DNA from: Ensifer sesbaniae
GTDB taxonomy: Bacteria; Pseudomonadota; Alphaproteobacteria; Rhizobiales; Rhizobiaceae
Assembly: GCF_013283665.1 (NCBI RefSeq)
Contig: NZ_JABEKU010000001.1
Coordinates: 2,595,594 to 2,659,593 of the forward strand
DNA: 64,000 bases
Reading direction: 5' to 3'
Shown: one piece after another, positions 34,904 through 44,305 of the stretch
Layout of the letters: each line of letters opens with the position of its first letter
Position numbering within the stretch: the stretch's first letter is position 1
Notes under the pieces: generated by a model
What the model was told of the DNA's origin: nothing
Seen by the model: the letters and a program-made list of their open reading frames with translations, nothing else
Database searches by the model: none
Program-made: the position numbers and the translations under genes

Positions 34904-36184
34904 TCAGGCGGAAATCGCGTCCGGGGCCGATCGGAGTAGGCCGTGCGCAGATGCGCCCACCGCCTGCCAGTCGCTTTCGCCAAGCCCGGCAGGCGCGAAG
35001 GGGTCGACCAGCGTGCCCGAGACGATCGAGGCGAGCAGCGCCTGCATCGGCGGCGTGCGCGCGATCGTTGCGACCAGCCGGTCGCGCATCCAGGCGAGAA
35101 GGGTGGAGTCCGACTGGTAGAAGGGCGTGAAGGCCAGCGAGAGAAGCTGGAACAGGGCGACGTGATTGCGGCGCGCGGCGGCATAGGCAGCAAGGGCCGT
35201 GTCGAGGTCCGACGCACGGTCGAGCGCATGCGCCAGCGCCGCCACGTCGAGAAGCGCCATGTTGGCCCCCTGCCCGAGCTGCGGGCTGGTCGAATGGGCG
35301 CTGTCGCCGACGAAGGCGATACGGCCGGAAACGGGCGGGCGCATGGTGCGATGGGCATAACGCGCCAGCGTCAATTGCCCCCAGTCGGCGATCTGATCGA
35401 GCAAGGGCGCACAATCCGGCCAGTAGTCGAGGATACGCGTCTTCCAACGGTCGAGCCCGGCCTGCCGCACCCGGTCCGCATCTGCCACTTTGAGGCTCCA
35501 GAAGAAGGCGACGCGCTCCTTCTCGCCGACCCGCGCCCTGCCCGCCGGCAATAGGCCGATCATCACCCGCGCCCGGTCGTAGCGCTGCACCAGCGCATGG
35601 CGGTCATGGACGAGGCCGTCGCTGTCGAGCGTTGCCCAGAAGGCGCCATAGCTCAGTTCGCGCACCTTGGGCGCCACGGCGGAGCCGGCCGCAAGCGTCG
35701 AGCGTGCGCCGCTCGCATCGATCACCAGATCGTAGGCGCCCGCTTCTCACCTTTCGGCATCGAGAAGAACGGCCTTGTCGGCTTCCACCCTCGCGCCGGT
35801 CAGCGTGACGCCGGTCCGGACCTTCAGACCGGCGCCGCGCACCGCATCGTGAAGCGTGTTGAACAGCGCCGCCCGCTGCACCGCCAGCCCGAACCGGCCA
35901 CTGGCCAGCGCGCCATAGCGCACGTCGAGAACGGTCCGTCCGGATTTCGCATCGGCGCCGTAAAGCCGGTCGATCCGGCTGCCGAGGGCAAGCATCGGCT
36001 GCAACAGGCCGAGCGTGTCGAGCACGGTCAGACCCGTCGGCTGCAGCATCAGGCCGGAACCGACGGGCGATGCCTCTTTGAAACGTTCGAGAAGCTCCAC
36101 CCGATGGCCGCGCCGCGACAGCATCAGCGCCGCCGCAAGCCCCGCCGGGCCGGCGCCCGCAATGCCGATATCAAGTGTCTTCAT
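34904..36184 (-). pseudogene. FAD-dependent monooxygenase gene with in-frame TGA
   Basis: A 427-codon frame for a PHBH-type flavoprotein hydroxylase, broken only by TGA at 35747-35749 (codon 146). The N-terminal part has the GAGPAGLAAALML FAD motif (residues 10-22); past the stop come the DASGARS (DG motif equivalent), the GDSAHSTSPQLGQGANMALLD motif and a helical C-terminus. All family landmarks are otherwise intact and in one frame, so the inactivation is recent or a sequence error. It is first in an operon with the VOC (47-base gap) and NIPSNAP genes. Confidence 0.85.
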
Positions 36185-36291
36185 GATTCCCCGGGGTGAC
36201 GCAGGTGATTTGGCGAAACTATAGGGAAAATCAAGGCGCTAGGGCAAGATTGTACGTCGAGACACGACGTCGCGCGTCGTGCCTCGCCACC

Positions 36292-36504
36292 GCCCCTCAT
36301 CCGCCCGGTGAGGGCTTGCCCCTCATCCGGCCTGCCGGCCACCTTCTCCCCGCAGGCGGGGCGAAGGAGACTCGCGGCACCCGCTCGCTTCACGTCCCCA
36401 TCTTCAATCGCAGCGCTCTCTGACGGCAGGTTCCGATTGGCAACGCCGCCTTCGTCCTCGTCCCCTCTCCCCGCCTGCGGGGAGAGGGTTAGGGTGAGGG
36501 GCAA
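36292..36504. repeat. RIME-like paired inverted element, copy 2
   Basis: Starts GCCCCTCATCC, contains CACCTTCTCCCCGCAGGCGGGG and the mirrored CCCTCTCCCCGCCTGCGGGG AGAGGG, and ends GTGAGGGGCA. The two halves are inverted around a variable centre (about 36385-36455). It fills the gap between the FAD monooxygenase and HxlR genes. Confidence 0.75.
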
Positions 36505-36589
36505 ACTTCACTAACGCTCGCCGGAACAAAGAAGCGTGTCGGGCGCACAAGCGAACCGTTCGCCCGCGGTGTCCGCCCCCCGGAGAACT

Positions 36590-36994
36590 TCACGCCTCCG
36601 CGTCATAAACCTCGCGCGCCGCCCGAATGGCCCCGTGGTTCTCCACCGACCAGTCGACGAAATGCTTGAGCAGGCCGAGCAGCGAACGGCCGAGGTCGGT
36701 CAGCGCATATTCTACGCTCGGCGGCTGGGTCGGGTAGACGGTGCGATGGATATAGCCGTCGCGCTGCAGGTCTCGCAGCGTCTGGGTCAGCATGCGCTGG
36801 GAGATGTCGGGAATCAGGCGGCGGAGCTGCGAGAAGCGCAAGGGACCGTCGGCCAGCGACAGGATCATCAGCGAATTCCACTTGCCGCCGATATTGTCCA
36901 TGACATCGCGCACCGGACAGTTTTCGACATCCATCGGAATGCCGCAGACCATTGCCACGCGCTTGCCATTCACCTCGCCGGTCAGCATGCTCAT
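36590..36994 (-). CDS. HxlR-family regulator
   Basis: A 134-residue winged-helix regulator with [20 protein letters not shown] (Cys near residue 26), the recognition helix region [20 protein letters not shown] and the wing. HxlR proteins often sense electrophiles or redox state through this cysteine. The ATG at 36994 follows GGAAGGG. It is divergent from an NmrA-type reductase gene, the same arrangement as E. coli ytfH-ytfG. GGTA and TACC (36999-37016) around the ribosome site form a weak operator candidate. Confidence 0.9.
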   Translation of the reverse strand: MSMLTGEVNGKRVAMVCGIPMDVENCPVRDVMDNIGGKWNSLMILSLADGPLRFSQLRRLIPDISQRMLTQTLRDLQRDGYIHRTVYPTQPPSVEYALTDLGRSLLGLLKHFVDWSVENHGAIRAAREVYDAEA

Positions 36995-37192
36995 AGGCGG
37001 TACCCTTCCTGTTACCACAGCAGAAAAAACTGCCTCCTTTACAGCTCTACCGAGATTACGGGATAAGAGCAAGTCTCAAAAAGAGACCATGTGCCAGTGC
37101 TTCCTCCCAGGCGGCCGGCATCAACGGCGAGCGAGGAAAGGCGGGCGCGCTCCCGCCCATCCCGTCTCAGGTTCAGAGAAAAAGGAAAAGAC

Positions 37193-38077
37193 ATGTCCGA
37201 AACATTGCTCGTCACCGGCGCAACCGGCCAACTCGGCAAGCTCGTGCTCGACCAGCTTCTCGGCTCCGGCGTCGAGCCGGCCCGCATCATCGCCACCAGC
37301 CGAGACACGGCGAAGCTTGCCGATTATGCCGCCAAGGGCGTCAAGACCCGCGCCGCTGACTTCGACGACCCCGCCTCGCTCGAGAGCGCATTTGCCGGCG
37401 CCGACCGGATCCTGATCATCTCGACCGACGCATTGGACCAGCCGGGCAAGCGCCTGAAGCAGCATCTCGCGGCCGTCGCCGCCGCCAAGAAGGCCGGCGC
37501 CAAGCACATCCTCTACACCTCGATGCCCAGCCCCGAGACATCGGTCATCCCCTTCGCGCCCGATCATCTCGGCACCGAAAACGCCATCAAGGCGACCGGC
37601 ATCCCCTACACCATCCTGCGCAACGGCTGGTACATGGAGAACCTGTTCATGGCGCTGCCGCATGCGCTCGAAACCGGCCAATGGTATTCCTCGTCCGGCG
37701 AAGGCCGCCTCGCCCACATCGCCCGTGCCGACGCCGCCAAGGCCGCCGCTGCAGCGTTGGCCTCGAGCACGAACGAGAGCCGCACCTATACGCTGACCGG
37801 CGGCGAGCAGCGCTCGACCGACGAGATCGCCGCCCTCGTCGCCAAGGCGACCGGCAAACCGCTCGAAGTCGTGCATATCTCGGACGAAGCGCTCGCGGGC
37901 GGCCTGAAGGGCGCCGGCCTCCCGGACTTCCTCATTCCGATCGTCGTTTCCTTCGACGCCAACACCCGCGAGGGCCACATCAACATGGTCACGAACGACG
38001 TGACGACGCTGACGGGTGCAACGCCGGTGAAGCTCGGCGCATTCCTGGAAGCGAGCAAGGCGCAACTTGCCGGTTAA
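37193..38077 (+). CDS. NmrA-type NAD(P)-dependent reductase (QOR2-like)
   Basis: A 294-residue atypical SDR. The cofactor motif is GATGQLG (9-15), and the order of segments (TSRDTAKL, ILIISTDAL, HILYTSMPSP, PYTILRNGWYMENL) fits the QOR2/YtfG quinone oxidoreductase group. It probably reduces quinones or related electrophiles with NADPH. AAAGGAAAAG precedes the ATG at 37193. Divergent from an HxlR repressor, so likely induced by electrophilic stress. Confidence 0.9.
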   Translation: MSETLLVTGATGQLGKLVLDQLLGSGVEPARIIATSRDTAKLADYAAKGVKTRAADFDDPASLESAFAGADRILIISTDALDQPGKRLKQHLAAVAAAKKAGAKHILYTSMPSPETSVIPFAPDHLGTENAIKATGIPYTILRNGWYMENLFMALPHALETGQWYSSSGEGRLAHIARADAAKAAAAALASSTNESRTYTLTGGEQRSTDEIAALVAKATGKPLEVVHISDEALAGGLKGAGLPDFLIPIVVSFDANTREGHINMVTNDVTTLTGATPVKLGAFLEASKAQLAG

Positions 38078-38155
38078 GAAACCTGCTTGAAAGGAAGGGA
38101 GCCGGTGGCATGCCGGCTCTTGCCCCGTCCCACTCCCGTCACCGCCTGGGGTGGC

Positions 38156-39370
38156 CTACCTTACGGCCTCCACCGGCGAGGCATCCGCCCGCACCGCGAT
38201 CTCCGCCAGGACGAGTGCGCTGATGCCGGCAACGAAGAACCCGGCGGACAGATTGAGCGTCGTGCCGTCGTAAAAGGCGCCCATAGCGATCGCGAACAGG
38301 GTGGCGATCAGGCTCGATCCGGAGGCGATCAACGAGGCACCGAGACCCGCAACCTGACCCAGCGAGCGCATGGCCGCGGCGTTGAGGTTGCCGAAAAGCA
38401 CCCCGATCGCGAAGAAGGCCGCAAAGCCGAGCACCATCAGCACCGTCAGCGGCGGCCGGCCGGCCCAGGAGGCCGATACCACCAGCATGGCAAGCCCTGC
38501 CGTTGCCAATCCCAGGAAGCCGTAACGCGCCATCGCTTCCGAACCGAAGCGTTGCACCAGCTTCGCATTGAGGAACGAGGCAAGCCCGATGCCCGCGGCG
38601 AGCAGGGCAAAATAGAGGGGAAAGGTCTGTCCGATCCCGTAGGCGTCGAAAAAGAGGTCGGCCGCCGTGCTGAGATAAAGGAGCTGCGCGCCGAAGACGA
38701 GTCCGGTCGCCAGTATCAGGAGCGTCACGCGCCGGTTTGAGAGGATACGCCGTCCGTTCGATACGAGAAGCCGCGGGCGAAAGGGGATACGCTTGTCTTT
38801 CGCCAGTGTTTCCGGCTGCCGCATCACCAGCCACAGCCCGAGAAGGCCGGCCGCCGCGAGGTAGACGGCAAAGACGCTGCGCCAGCCACCGACGGCGATG
38901 ATCCCTTGCGCCAGCGTCGGGGCCAGCATCGGCACCAGAATGAAGAGCGTGAACATGAAGGACATGACGCGGGCCATGGCATCGCCTTCGAACTGGTCGC
39001 GGATCATCGCCCGCGTCGCGATCTTCGGTCCAGAGACGCCGACGCCCTGAAGGAAGCGGCCGAGGATCACCATTTCGAGCGAGCCCGCCACCAAAGCAAC
39101 GACCGTCCCGACCGCATAGACGCCGAGCCCCAGAACCAGCGCCCTCTTCCGCCCCATCGCATCGGAAAGCGGCCCCAGCAGCAGCTCTCCAAACGCCATG
39201 CCGAGAATGAAGAGGGAGATGACGTGCTGGGTGGAAAGGGGCGGCCGGACGCCGAGATCGGCCCCGATCTGGCGCAGGCCCGGCAAGAGCGCATCGATGC
39301 TGATCGAGGTCAGCGAGGTCAGAAGCGCATAGAGGACGATGCGCTCGCGGAAACTGGTGGGGAATGTCAT
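38156..39370 (-). CDS. Bcr/CflA-family MFS drug efflux transporter
   Basis: A 404-residue MFS protein with 12 predicted helices. The early segment TSISIDALLPGLRQIGADLG and the loop motif GPLSDAMGRKRALVLGL match the drug:H+ antiporter group, and GVGVSGPKIATRAMIRD is the Bcr/CflA hallmark region. Exports drugs or metabolites such as chloramphenicol, bicyclomycin or cysteine in relatives. Start chosen as the second ATG (39370); no strong ribosome site is visible. Confidence 0.88.
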   Translation of the reverse strand: MTFPTSFRERIVLYALLTSLTSISIDALLPGLRQIGADLGVRPPLSTQHVISLFILGMAFGELLLGPLSDAMGRKRALVLGLGVYAVGTVVALVAGSLEMVILGRFLQGVGVSGPKIATRAMIRDQFEGDAMARVMSFMFTLFILVPMLAPTLAQGIIAVGGWRSVFAVYLAAAGLLGLWLVMRQPETLAKDKRIPFRPRLLVSNGRRILSNRRVTLLILATGLVFGAQLLYLSTAADLFFDAYGIGQTFPLYFALLAAGIGLASFLNAKLVQRFGSEAMARYGFLGLATAGLAMLVVSASWAGRPPLTVLMVLGFAAFFAIGVLFGNLNAAAMRSLGQVAGLGASLIASGSSLIATLFAIAMGAFYDGTTLNLSAGFFVAGISALVLAEIAVRADASPVEAVR

Positions 39371-39551
39371 TGGCCGCATTCGAGGGAGAGGATGGGCCCT
39401 ACCTATAGCAGTCTTGCCGCAAGCCTGCACGCGCCAGTCGCAAGTTCACCCGCAAAACTCTGGTTTCTGCAGAAGATATTTGCGACCGCCGTTGACGACG
39501 AAGAGATCCTTCATGGCATCGCTCGGGAAGGCAAGGCAAGCCGCGCAAGAA

Positions 39552-39658
39552 CTACTGCATGTCTCCTTAAATCGACCTCGATTTAAGGACGAAGACATGA
39601 AGCAACTCAAAGTGCTACAGCGACCTTTGCGCGTCTTATCAGACGCGCGGCGCTGTAG
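39552..39658 (+). repeat. Bimodular palindromic repeat, full copy
   Basis: P1 (39552-39600) and P2 (39615-39658), nearly identical to the copy at 6702 over the P1 inner stem. It lies between the MFS gene and the 3' end of pdxJ, 15 bases from the pdxJ stop. Confidence 0.85.
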
Positions 39659-39672
39659 GCGCAGAGGTCGCC

Positions 39673-40425
39673 TCAGACCTCCTGCCCGCAGGCGCGGCGG
39701 AAGCGGCGTACCGTTTCGGCCATGCCGTATTCCAGCGCATCGGCCGTCAGCCCGTGACCGATCGAGACTTCGGCAAGATTGGGGATGTGCCGGGCGAGTA
39801 GCGGCAGGTTCGCGACCGTCAGGTCGTGCCCGGCATTGACGTCGAGCCCAAGGCTTGCGGCGATCGCAGCCGTGCGGCCGAGTTCACCGGCGATCTTCTC
39901 GGCCCCGGCCGGATCGTCATAGCAGCCGCCATAGGGGCCGGTGTAGAGCTCGATGCGGTCGGCGCCGGTCTCCTTGGCAATCCGCAGCGCCTCTTGATCT
40001 TCGTCACCGTCGGCAAACAGCGAAACGCGAAAACCCTTCTTCTTCAGCCGGCCGACGACATTGCCGAGCAGGTTGTGGTTCTTGCGGAAATCCCAGCCGT
40101 GGTCGGAGGTCGCCTGCGCCGGGTCGTCCGGCACCAGCGTCACCTGCTCCGGCCGGTGCGCCTCCACGAGGCCTAGGAACTCCTCGTTCGGATAGCCTTC
40201 CATGTTGAATTCCGTCTCCGGAAACGCCTCGTCGATCAGGTCGCGGATCGGCTGCAGATCGGTGAAGCGGATGTGGCGCTGGTCGGGACGCGGATGCACG
40301 GTGAGACCGGCAGCCCCCGCCTCGAGTGCGATGCGGCCAAGAGCGGTGACGGAGGGCCAGGGCAGATCGCGCCGGTTGCGGAGCATTGCGACGGCATTCA
40401 GGTTCACGGACAGTTTTGCAGGCAT
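39673..40425 (-). CDS. pdxJ: Pyridoxine 5'-phosphate synthase
   Basis: A 250-residue TIM-barrel enzyme that joins 1-deoxyxylulose 5-phosphate with 3-amino-1-hydroxyacetone phosphate to make PNP in the DXP-dependent vitamin B6 route. Conserved blocks: [14 protein letters not shown] at the N-terminus, [34 protein letters not shown] and EVSIGHGL. All active-site regions appear intact. The ATG at 40425 matches the family start. The gene stands alone here, not beside acpS or era as in enterobacteria. Confidence 0.97.
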   Translation of the reverse strand: MPAKLSVNLNAVAMLRNRRDLPWPSVTALGRIALEAGAAGLTVHPRPDQRHIRFTDLQPIRDLIDEAFPETEFNMEGYPNEEFLGLVEAHRPEQVTLVPDDPAQATSDHGWDFRKNHNLLGNVVGRLKKKGFRVSLFADGDEDQEALRIAKETGADRIELYTGPYGGCYDDPAGAEKIAGELGRTAAIAASLGLDVNAGHDLTVANLPLLARHIPNLAEVSIGHGLTADALEYGMAETVRRFRRACGQEV

Positions 40426-40490
40426 GTCTGAACTTTCCAGAAAGTGGACCCTGGCGGGCCCGGACGCAGGCAATGTAGTTGCAATGTTCT

Positions 40491-40538
40491 ACTGCATAAT
40501 TGCCGAAACCAGAAACGGTTTGAGGTCCGATTATGCAG
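40491..40538. repeat. P1 module variant, solitary
   Basis: CTGCATAAT (40492-40500) and ATTATGCAG (40530-40538) form the outer stem, with AAACC/GGTTT inside. It is a P1 module whose outer and inner stems both differ from the common form yet remain paired. No P2 module follows. Confidence 0.6.
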
Positions 40539-40877
40539 CAATTCCAAGGAGGTTGCGCGCGCGGCGATGCGACGATTGCGCGCGGTTCGTTTGCCCGTCT
40601 TGTCTTGACCAAGTCTTGACAATCAACGCCTCTAATATGCGAGAAGGCTCAATGACGAACGGCGAAAATGGCCGGGTGGGCTTCCGCTGCCATCTGCCAC
40701 AGGGAGAACCGCCGCAATTATTGCGTTTATTTCAGAAATACCTCAAACCTGCGGCCTGCTACCCCTGACAACCACCTTTTTTTTGGGCTTAACTTTCCGA
40801 ATCAGATCGAATGGCCCCGCCCGCGCCTCGATCGCATTTCATAGATTTTTACTCATATGACACTGGAGCAAGAACGG
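40539..40877. other. Intergenic region upstream of putative regulator
   Basis: About 340 bases with no supported gene. TTGACA occurs at 40615-40620 but without a properly spaced -10 element. A T-rich block CCTTTTTTTTGGGC lies at 40776-40789, about 90 bases before the gene. Confidence 0.35.
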
Positions 40878-41990
40878 ATGACGACGGTCGAAAGACCCTG
40901 CGACGAGACGATTCGGCGGGCCCTCCGTCGGATCCTCGAAAGCAAGGCTTTCGCGCGTTCGGAGCGCCTCAGGGCCTTCCTCGCCTATGTGGTCGAGAAG
41001 GAGATGGCCGGCGAAGGCCATCAGCTCAAGGGCTATTCGATCGCGATCGACGTCTTCGGCCGGTCCCAGGCCTTCAACGCCGACAGCGACCCGCTCGTGC
41101 GCGTGCACGCCGGCAAATTGCGCAAGCTGCTCAAGGTTTTCTACGAGGGCGACGGTGCCGACGACGAATGGCGGATCGCCATTCCCAAGGGAACCTATGT
41201 TCCGGAGTACCAGCGCGTCCGCAACGAGGAAGAGCATCAGGCAGAAGTTTCGCCCCGCCAGCCGAAGCTGACGAAACGGCGCTTTGCCGGGCATCGGCCC
41301 GCCTGGCCGCCGGCGCCCTTCTCGTCGCCGCTCTCGGTGCTGACCGTGCTGCCGCTGCTTCTCTTCGCGCCGATGCCCTCGCAGGAAATGACGCTGGACA
41401 TCGACGCGCAGGCAAAGCTCTTCAACGCGCGCCACGCGACCGAGCGGGTGCTGCCCTCCGTGCAGGTGAAGGTGATCGGCGCGGACAACGAGGACGCCAA
41501 GGCCTTCGCCACCGCGCTCCGCCTTGCGGCCCAGCGCCACAAGACGCTGGCCCGTGCCACCGATGGCGACACCGGCCGCCCCGTTTCGCGCAATTCCGAC
41601 CTGTCTTTCACCGTGCAGGTGGCCTGGTACGACGCCCCGGCGCAGGGCATCCGCGTCACCCTCTCCCATGATGGCGAGAATATACCCCTGCGCCAGGACT
41701 TCATCACCTGGAAGCGGCTCGCGTCCGAGCCCGACCTGCTTTACGAGAGCATGTCGCTGGCCACGGAACTGTTTTCGCTCGACGGCGAGATCTACGAGCA
41801 CGCCCGCCAGGAGCAGATCGAAAGCCCCCTCATGGGCTGCATGGCCGCCACCCAGCGCTATCGCAGGCACCTGACCCGGGGCGCCTTCGAGGAGGCTTGG
41901 TCCTGCCAGCAGAAGCTGTCGCCACTGCGCGGCGACGAACCGCTGTTCATCCTCAGCTCCAACAGCCCGCTCAAGGTCATCGGTCACTGA
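40878..41990 (+). CDS. Putative membrane-linked regulator with conserved N-terminal domain
   Basis: A 370-residue protein. Residues about 10-115 contain a conserved block: SERLRAFLAYVVEKEMAGEG, LKGYSIAIDVFGR, DPLVRVHAGKLRKLLKVFYE and IAIPKGTYVPEY. I know this pattern from rhizobial and acidobacterial proteins in which it precedes a membrane helix and repeats, and it resembles a winged-helix or response domain, but its function is not established. A weak hydrophobic segment (about 155-172) follows, then a soluble domain of unknown type. GGAGCAAG precedes the ATG at 40878; an ATG 21 bases upstream is also possible. Confidence 0.65.
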   Translation: MTTVERPCDETIRRALRRILESKAFARSERLRAFLAYVVEKEMAGEGHQLKGYSIAIDVFGRSQAFNADSDPLVRVHAGKLRKLLKVFYEGDGADDEWRIAIPKGTYVPEYQRVRNEEEHQAEVSPRQPKLTKRRFAGHRPAWPPAPFSSPLSVLTVLPLLLFAPMPSQEMTLDIDAQAKLFNARHATERVLPSVQVKVIGADNEDAKAFATALRLAAQRHKTLARATDGDTGRPVSRNSDLSFTVQVAWYDAPAQGIRVTLSHDGENIPLRQDFITWKRLASEPDLLYESMSLATELFSLDGEIYEHARQEQIESPLMGCMAATQRYRRHLTRGAFEEAWSCQQKLSPLRGDEPLFILSSNSPLKVIGH

Positions 41991-42481
41991 CCGCGCCGGA
42001 GTGCGGCGCGCCTGTCGATACGCGCCAAGACCACAGCAACACCTTGAATTACTGCATGTTTCCCGAGGTCGGCGGCGACGGGAGCAAACAGGCGATCGCG
42101 ACGGCACTACCAATTGGCGAAACGGCCGTCAGCCTACAATATTAAAGACTGGTCATATATTCGATTCGCGTATAACGTTGCACGCATGCGTTGGGAATGG
42201 ATGCCTGGTTGCTCGTCAGGCAAGCATCGAGGTCCTGAGTAAACCGCGTCGTCCAAGCGGGATGCCCCAGCCGAGCAGCAGGCATTGTCGTTATCGGTCA
42301 ACGAGTGCCTCAGCACGCGGACGCGTTCCGCACATTTGAGAGACCCGGTGATCGCCGCGCTTCCGGACGCGGACTGCGTGCACCCTGGGTCGGCCTCGAT
42401 CCAGGTCACCGATGCGGAAAATCAAACGTTACAGCGATAACGCGCCGGATGGGCGCGGCCTGTAAACCGGGGACGATCGAT
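41991..42481. other. Intergenic region with degenerate repeat
   Basis: Nearly 500 bases. At 41999-42075 is a worn copy of the bimodular repeat in inverted orientation (GCGGCGCGCC...CGCGCC, then ACTGCATGTTTCC). The rest has lower G+C, no gene with a ribosome site, and no other clear structure. Confidence 0.4.
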
Positions 42482-43159
42482 ATGCCGCGAGACCACTGGA
42501 AATACGAAGGCATGCTCGCCGCGCCCGACCGCGGCGGCTTCCTGCCCATCCTTCCCCTTCCAAATCATGACCCGACGGCCCCGCTGGCGATCGCCGACAT
42601 GGCCGATGCCTTCGGCGTCACCCACCGCACCCTGCACTTCTACGAGGAGAAGGGTCTCCTGACCGCCGCCCGCATGGGGCCGATGCGGGTTTACAACGAA
42701 GAACACATCCGCCGCATGGCCGTCATCAACGCCTGTCGCGAGATCGACATGCCGATCGCCACCATCCTGGAGCTTCTGACCGGCCTTGCCGGCACCGAAG
42801 AACAGGCCGATGCCGACCACTTGTTTCGCGAGGCGCTGTTGGCGCGGCGCCGGGAACTTGCCGCCCAGCAGGCAAACCTGCGCCGCCAGATGCAGCGCAT
42901 CACCGAGCTGCTCGAAACCAGCGACGGCAGCGGTGCCGCGGGCGATGATGGGGACCATGTCCACCTTTCCCCGATCGAAAGCGAATGCCTGACCTTCATG
43001 GCCGAAGGCTATCCGGCCTCGCGCATCGCCGGCCTGATGGAGATGGATGTCGCAGCGGCGCTGACCCTCGAAGCCGGCATCATTCGCAAGTTCGGCGCCA
43101 ACAACCGCTTCCAGGCGATCGCCAAGGCCGTCATCGCCGGCATGATCTCGGCGGAGTGA
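42482..43159 (+). CDS. MerR-LuxR composite regulator
   Basis: A 225-residue protein with a MerR-type DNA-binding domain (about 35-105: IADMADAFGVTHRTLHFYEEKGLL then RRMAVINACREI), a coiled-coil helix (ALLARRRELAAQQANLRRQM, about 115-150), and a C-terminal LuxR/GerE-like HTH (about 160-222: LSPIESECLTFMAEGYPASR, IIRKFGANNRFQAIAKAV). Having both a MerR and a LuxR-type HTH in one short chain is unusual. The recognition-helix part of the LuxR domain is atypical (MEMDVAAALTLEAG), so it may be a protein-binding module. Start uncertain; an ATG ten codons later is also possible. Confidence 0.75.
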   Translation: MPRDHWKYEGMLAAPDRGGFLPILPLPNHDPTAPLAIADMADAFGVTHRTLHFYEEKGLLTAARMGPMRVYNEEHIRRMAVINACREIDMPIATILELLTGLAGTEEQADADHLFREALLARRRELAAQQANLRRQMQRITELLETSDGSGAAGDDGDHVHLSPIESECLTFMAEGYPASRIAGLMEMDVAAALTLEAGIIRKFGANNRFQAIAKAVIAGMISAE

Positions 43160-43371
43160 CCGAGGCGCCCCCGCGGCGGCTCTCGCCTTTGCCCATGCGC
43201 TCGCCGGCGTGAACAGTGCTGCCGCGCCCGGAATGAAGGAAGGCCCAAGCCTGCCGGCGGCCGGTCGTGGCACCCGTTCGCGCGCAATTCTCCCGGTTGA
43301 TCGATAATCTGATGTCTTCAACGCCACGCTCATGTTACGAGGCGCTGAAACGACTGAAGTGAGATGCCCCG

Positions 43372-44046
43372 ATGCTTCCCTGGATCCAGCTAGACCGCGC
43401 AACCATTCCCGGAGACGGCGACGAGTTGCGCCTGAAGCAGCGCGGCCAGGAATTTTCCATCATGCTCGGCTCGACCGAGTTGATGAACAGCCGGCTGAGC
43501 GGTTCGGAAGAGGCGCTGGCAACGCTCGCCTACGAGCGGATCGCCGGCGGCAAGAACCTGAGCATGCTGATCGGCGGCCTCGGCATGGGGTTTACCTTGC
43601 GGGCGGCCCTCGCTGTGCTGCCGGACGATGCCCGCGTCACCGTCGCCGAACTGGTGCCGGCCGTCGTCGACTGGGCACGCGGCCCCATGGCCGATCTTCA
43701 CAAGGGCACGCTCGACGATCCGCGCGTTACGATCCACATCGGCGATGTCGGCGCGCTGATCCGCTCGAAGAAGGCCGCCTACGACGCCATCCTTCTCGAT
43801 GTCGACAACGGCCCGGACGGTCTGACCCGCCCCTCCAACGACAGCCTCTACAGCCATACCGGCCTTCGCGCCGCCCAGGCAGCACTTCGGCATGGTGGCG
43901 TGCTCGCCGTCTGGTCGTCCGCGCCGGACAGCGCCTTTACCCGCCGCTTGCGCGAGGTCGGCTTTGCCACCGACGAGGTGAATGTGCGCGCCAACGGCAA
44001 GCGCGGCGGGGCTCGCCACGTGCTCTGGATGGCGACCAAAAAGTAG
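43372..44046 (+). CDS. Spermidine synthase-like methyltransferase-fold protein
   Basis: A 224-residue Rossmann-fold protein of the spermine/spermidine synthase superfamily. The nucleotide-binding loop is IGGLGMGFTLRAAL (about 65-78), followed by VTVAELVPAVVDWA and DAILLDVDNGPDGL. The small size and absent N-terminal beta domain resemble the bacterial SpeE-like proteins of unknown role rather than true aminopropyltransferases. GAGATGCCCCG precedes the ATG. Isolated gene. Confidence 0.8.
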   Translation: MLPWIQLDRATIPGDGDELRLKQRGQEFSIMLGSTELMNSRLSGSEEALATLAYERIAGGKNLSMLIGGLGMGFTLRAALAVLPDDARVTVAELVPAVVDWARGPMADLHKGTLDDPRVTIHIGDVGALIRSKKAAYDAILLDVDNGPDGLTRPSNDSLYSHTGLRAAQAALRHGGVLAVWSSAPDSAFTRRLREVGFATDEVNVRANGKRGGARHVLWMATKK

Positions 44047-44305
44047 CCGGTCCCACCTGCGGCCGGCCCTTCATTCGTGACGCCGCACGAGCTTCGGCCG
44101 ATGTCGCCGGCGTCGCCCGCTGCGCAAGGCGCGGCTTGAAACCGAGATCGGGTTGCCTGCTGGGTCCTTGGTCTTGGCCAACTGATGGCCGTTGGCCCGA
44201 TGGATGGCTCCGAACACCGGCCCTTCTCCAATCGGCGTGTCGAGGTCAAGCTCTTCTCGCTCGTCGCCCGCCTTCGACCCGAAGAAGACATTGCCGGTCG
44301 TGAAA
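44047..44305 (-). other. Intergenic region with possible VOC-like remnant
   Basis: About 260 bases. One minus-strand frame without a start reads FTTGNVFFGSKAGDE, then TPIGEGPVFGAIHRANGHQ and KDPAGNPIS, which resembles a VOC protein C-terminus. I regard it as a weak candidate for a degraded gene. Confidence 0.2.

Noticed and set aside
35747-35749. TGA as selenocysteine codon in the FAD monooxygenase
   Set aside because: The position is not an active-site cysteine in this family, no SECIS-like element was evident, and the next gene has a TAG, which this explanation would not cover.
40615-40640. Sigma-70 promoter at TTGACA before the 40.9 kb regulator
   Set aside because: The nearest -10-like TAATAT is only 11 bases away, too close for a working promoter.
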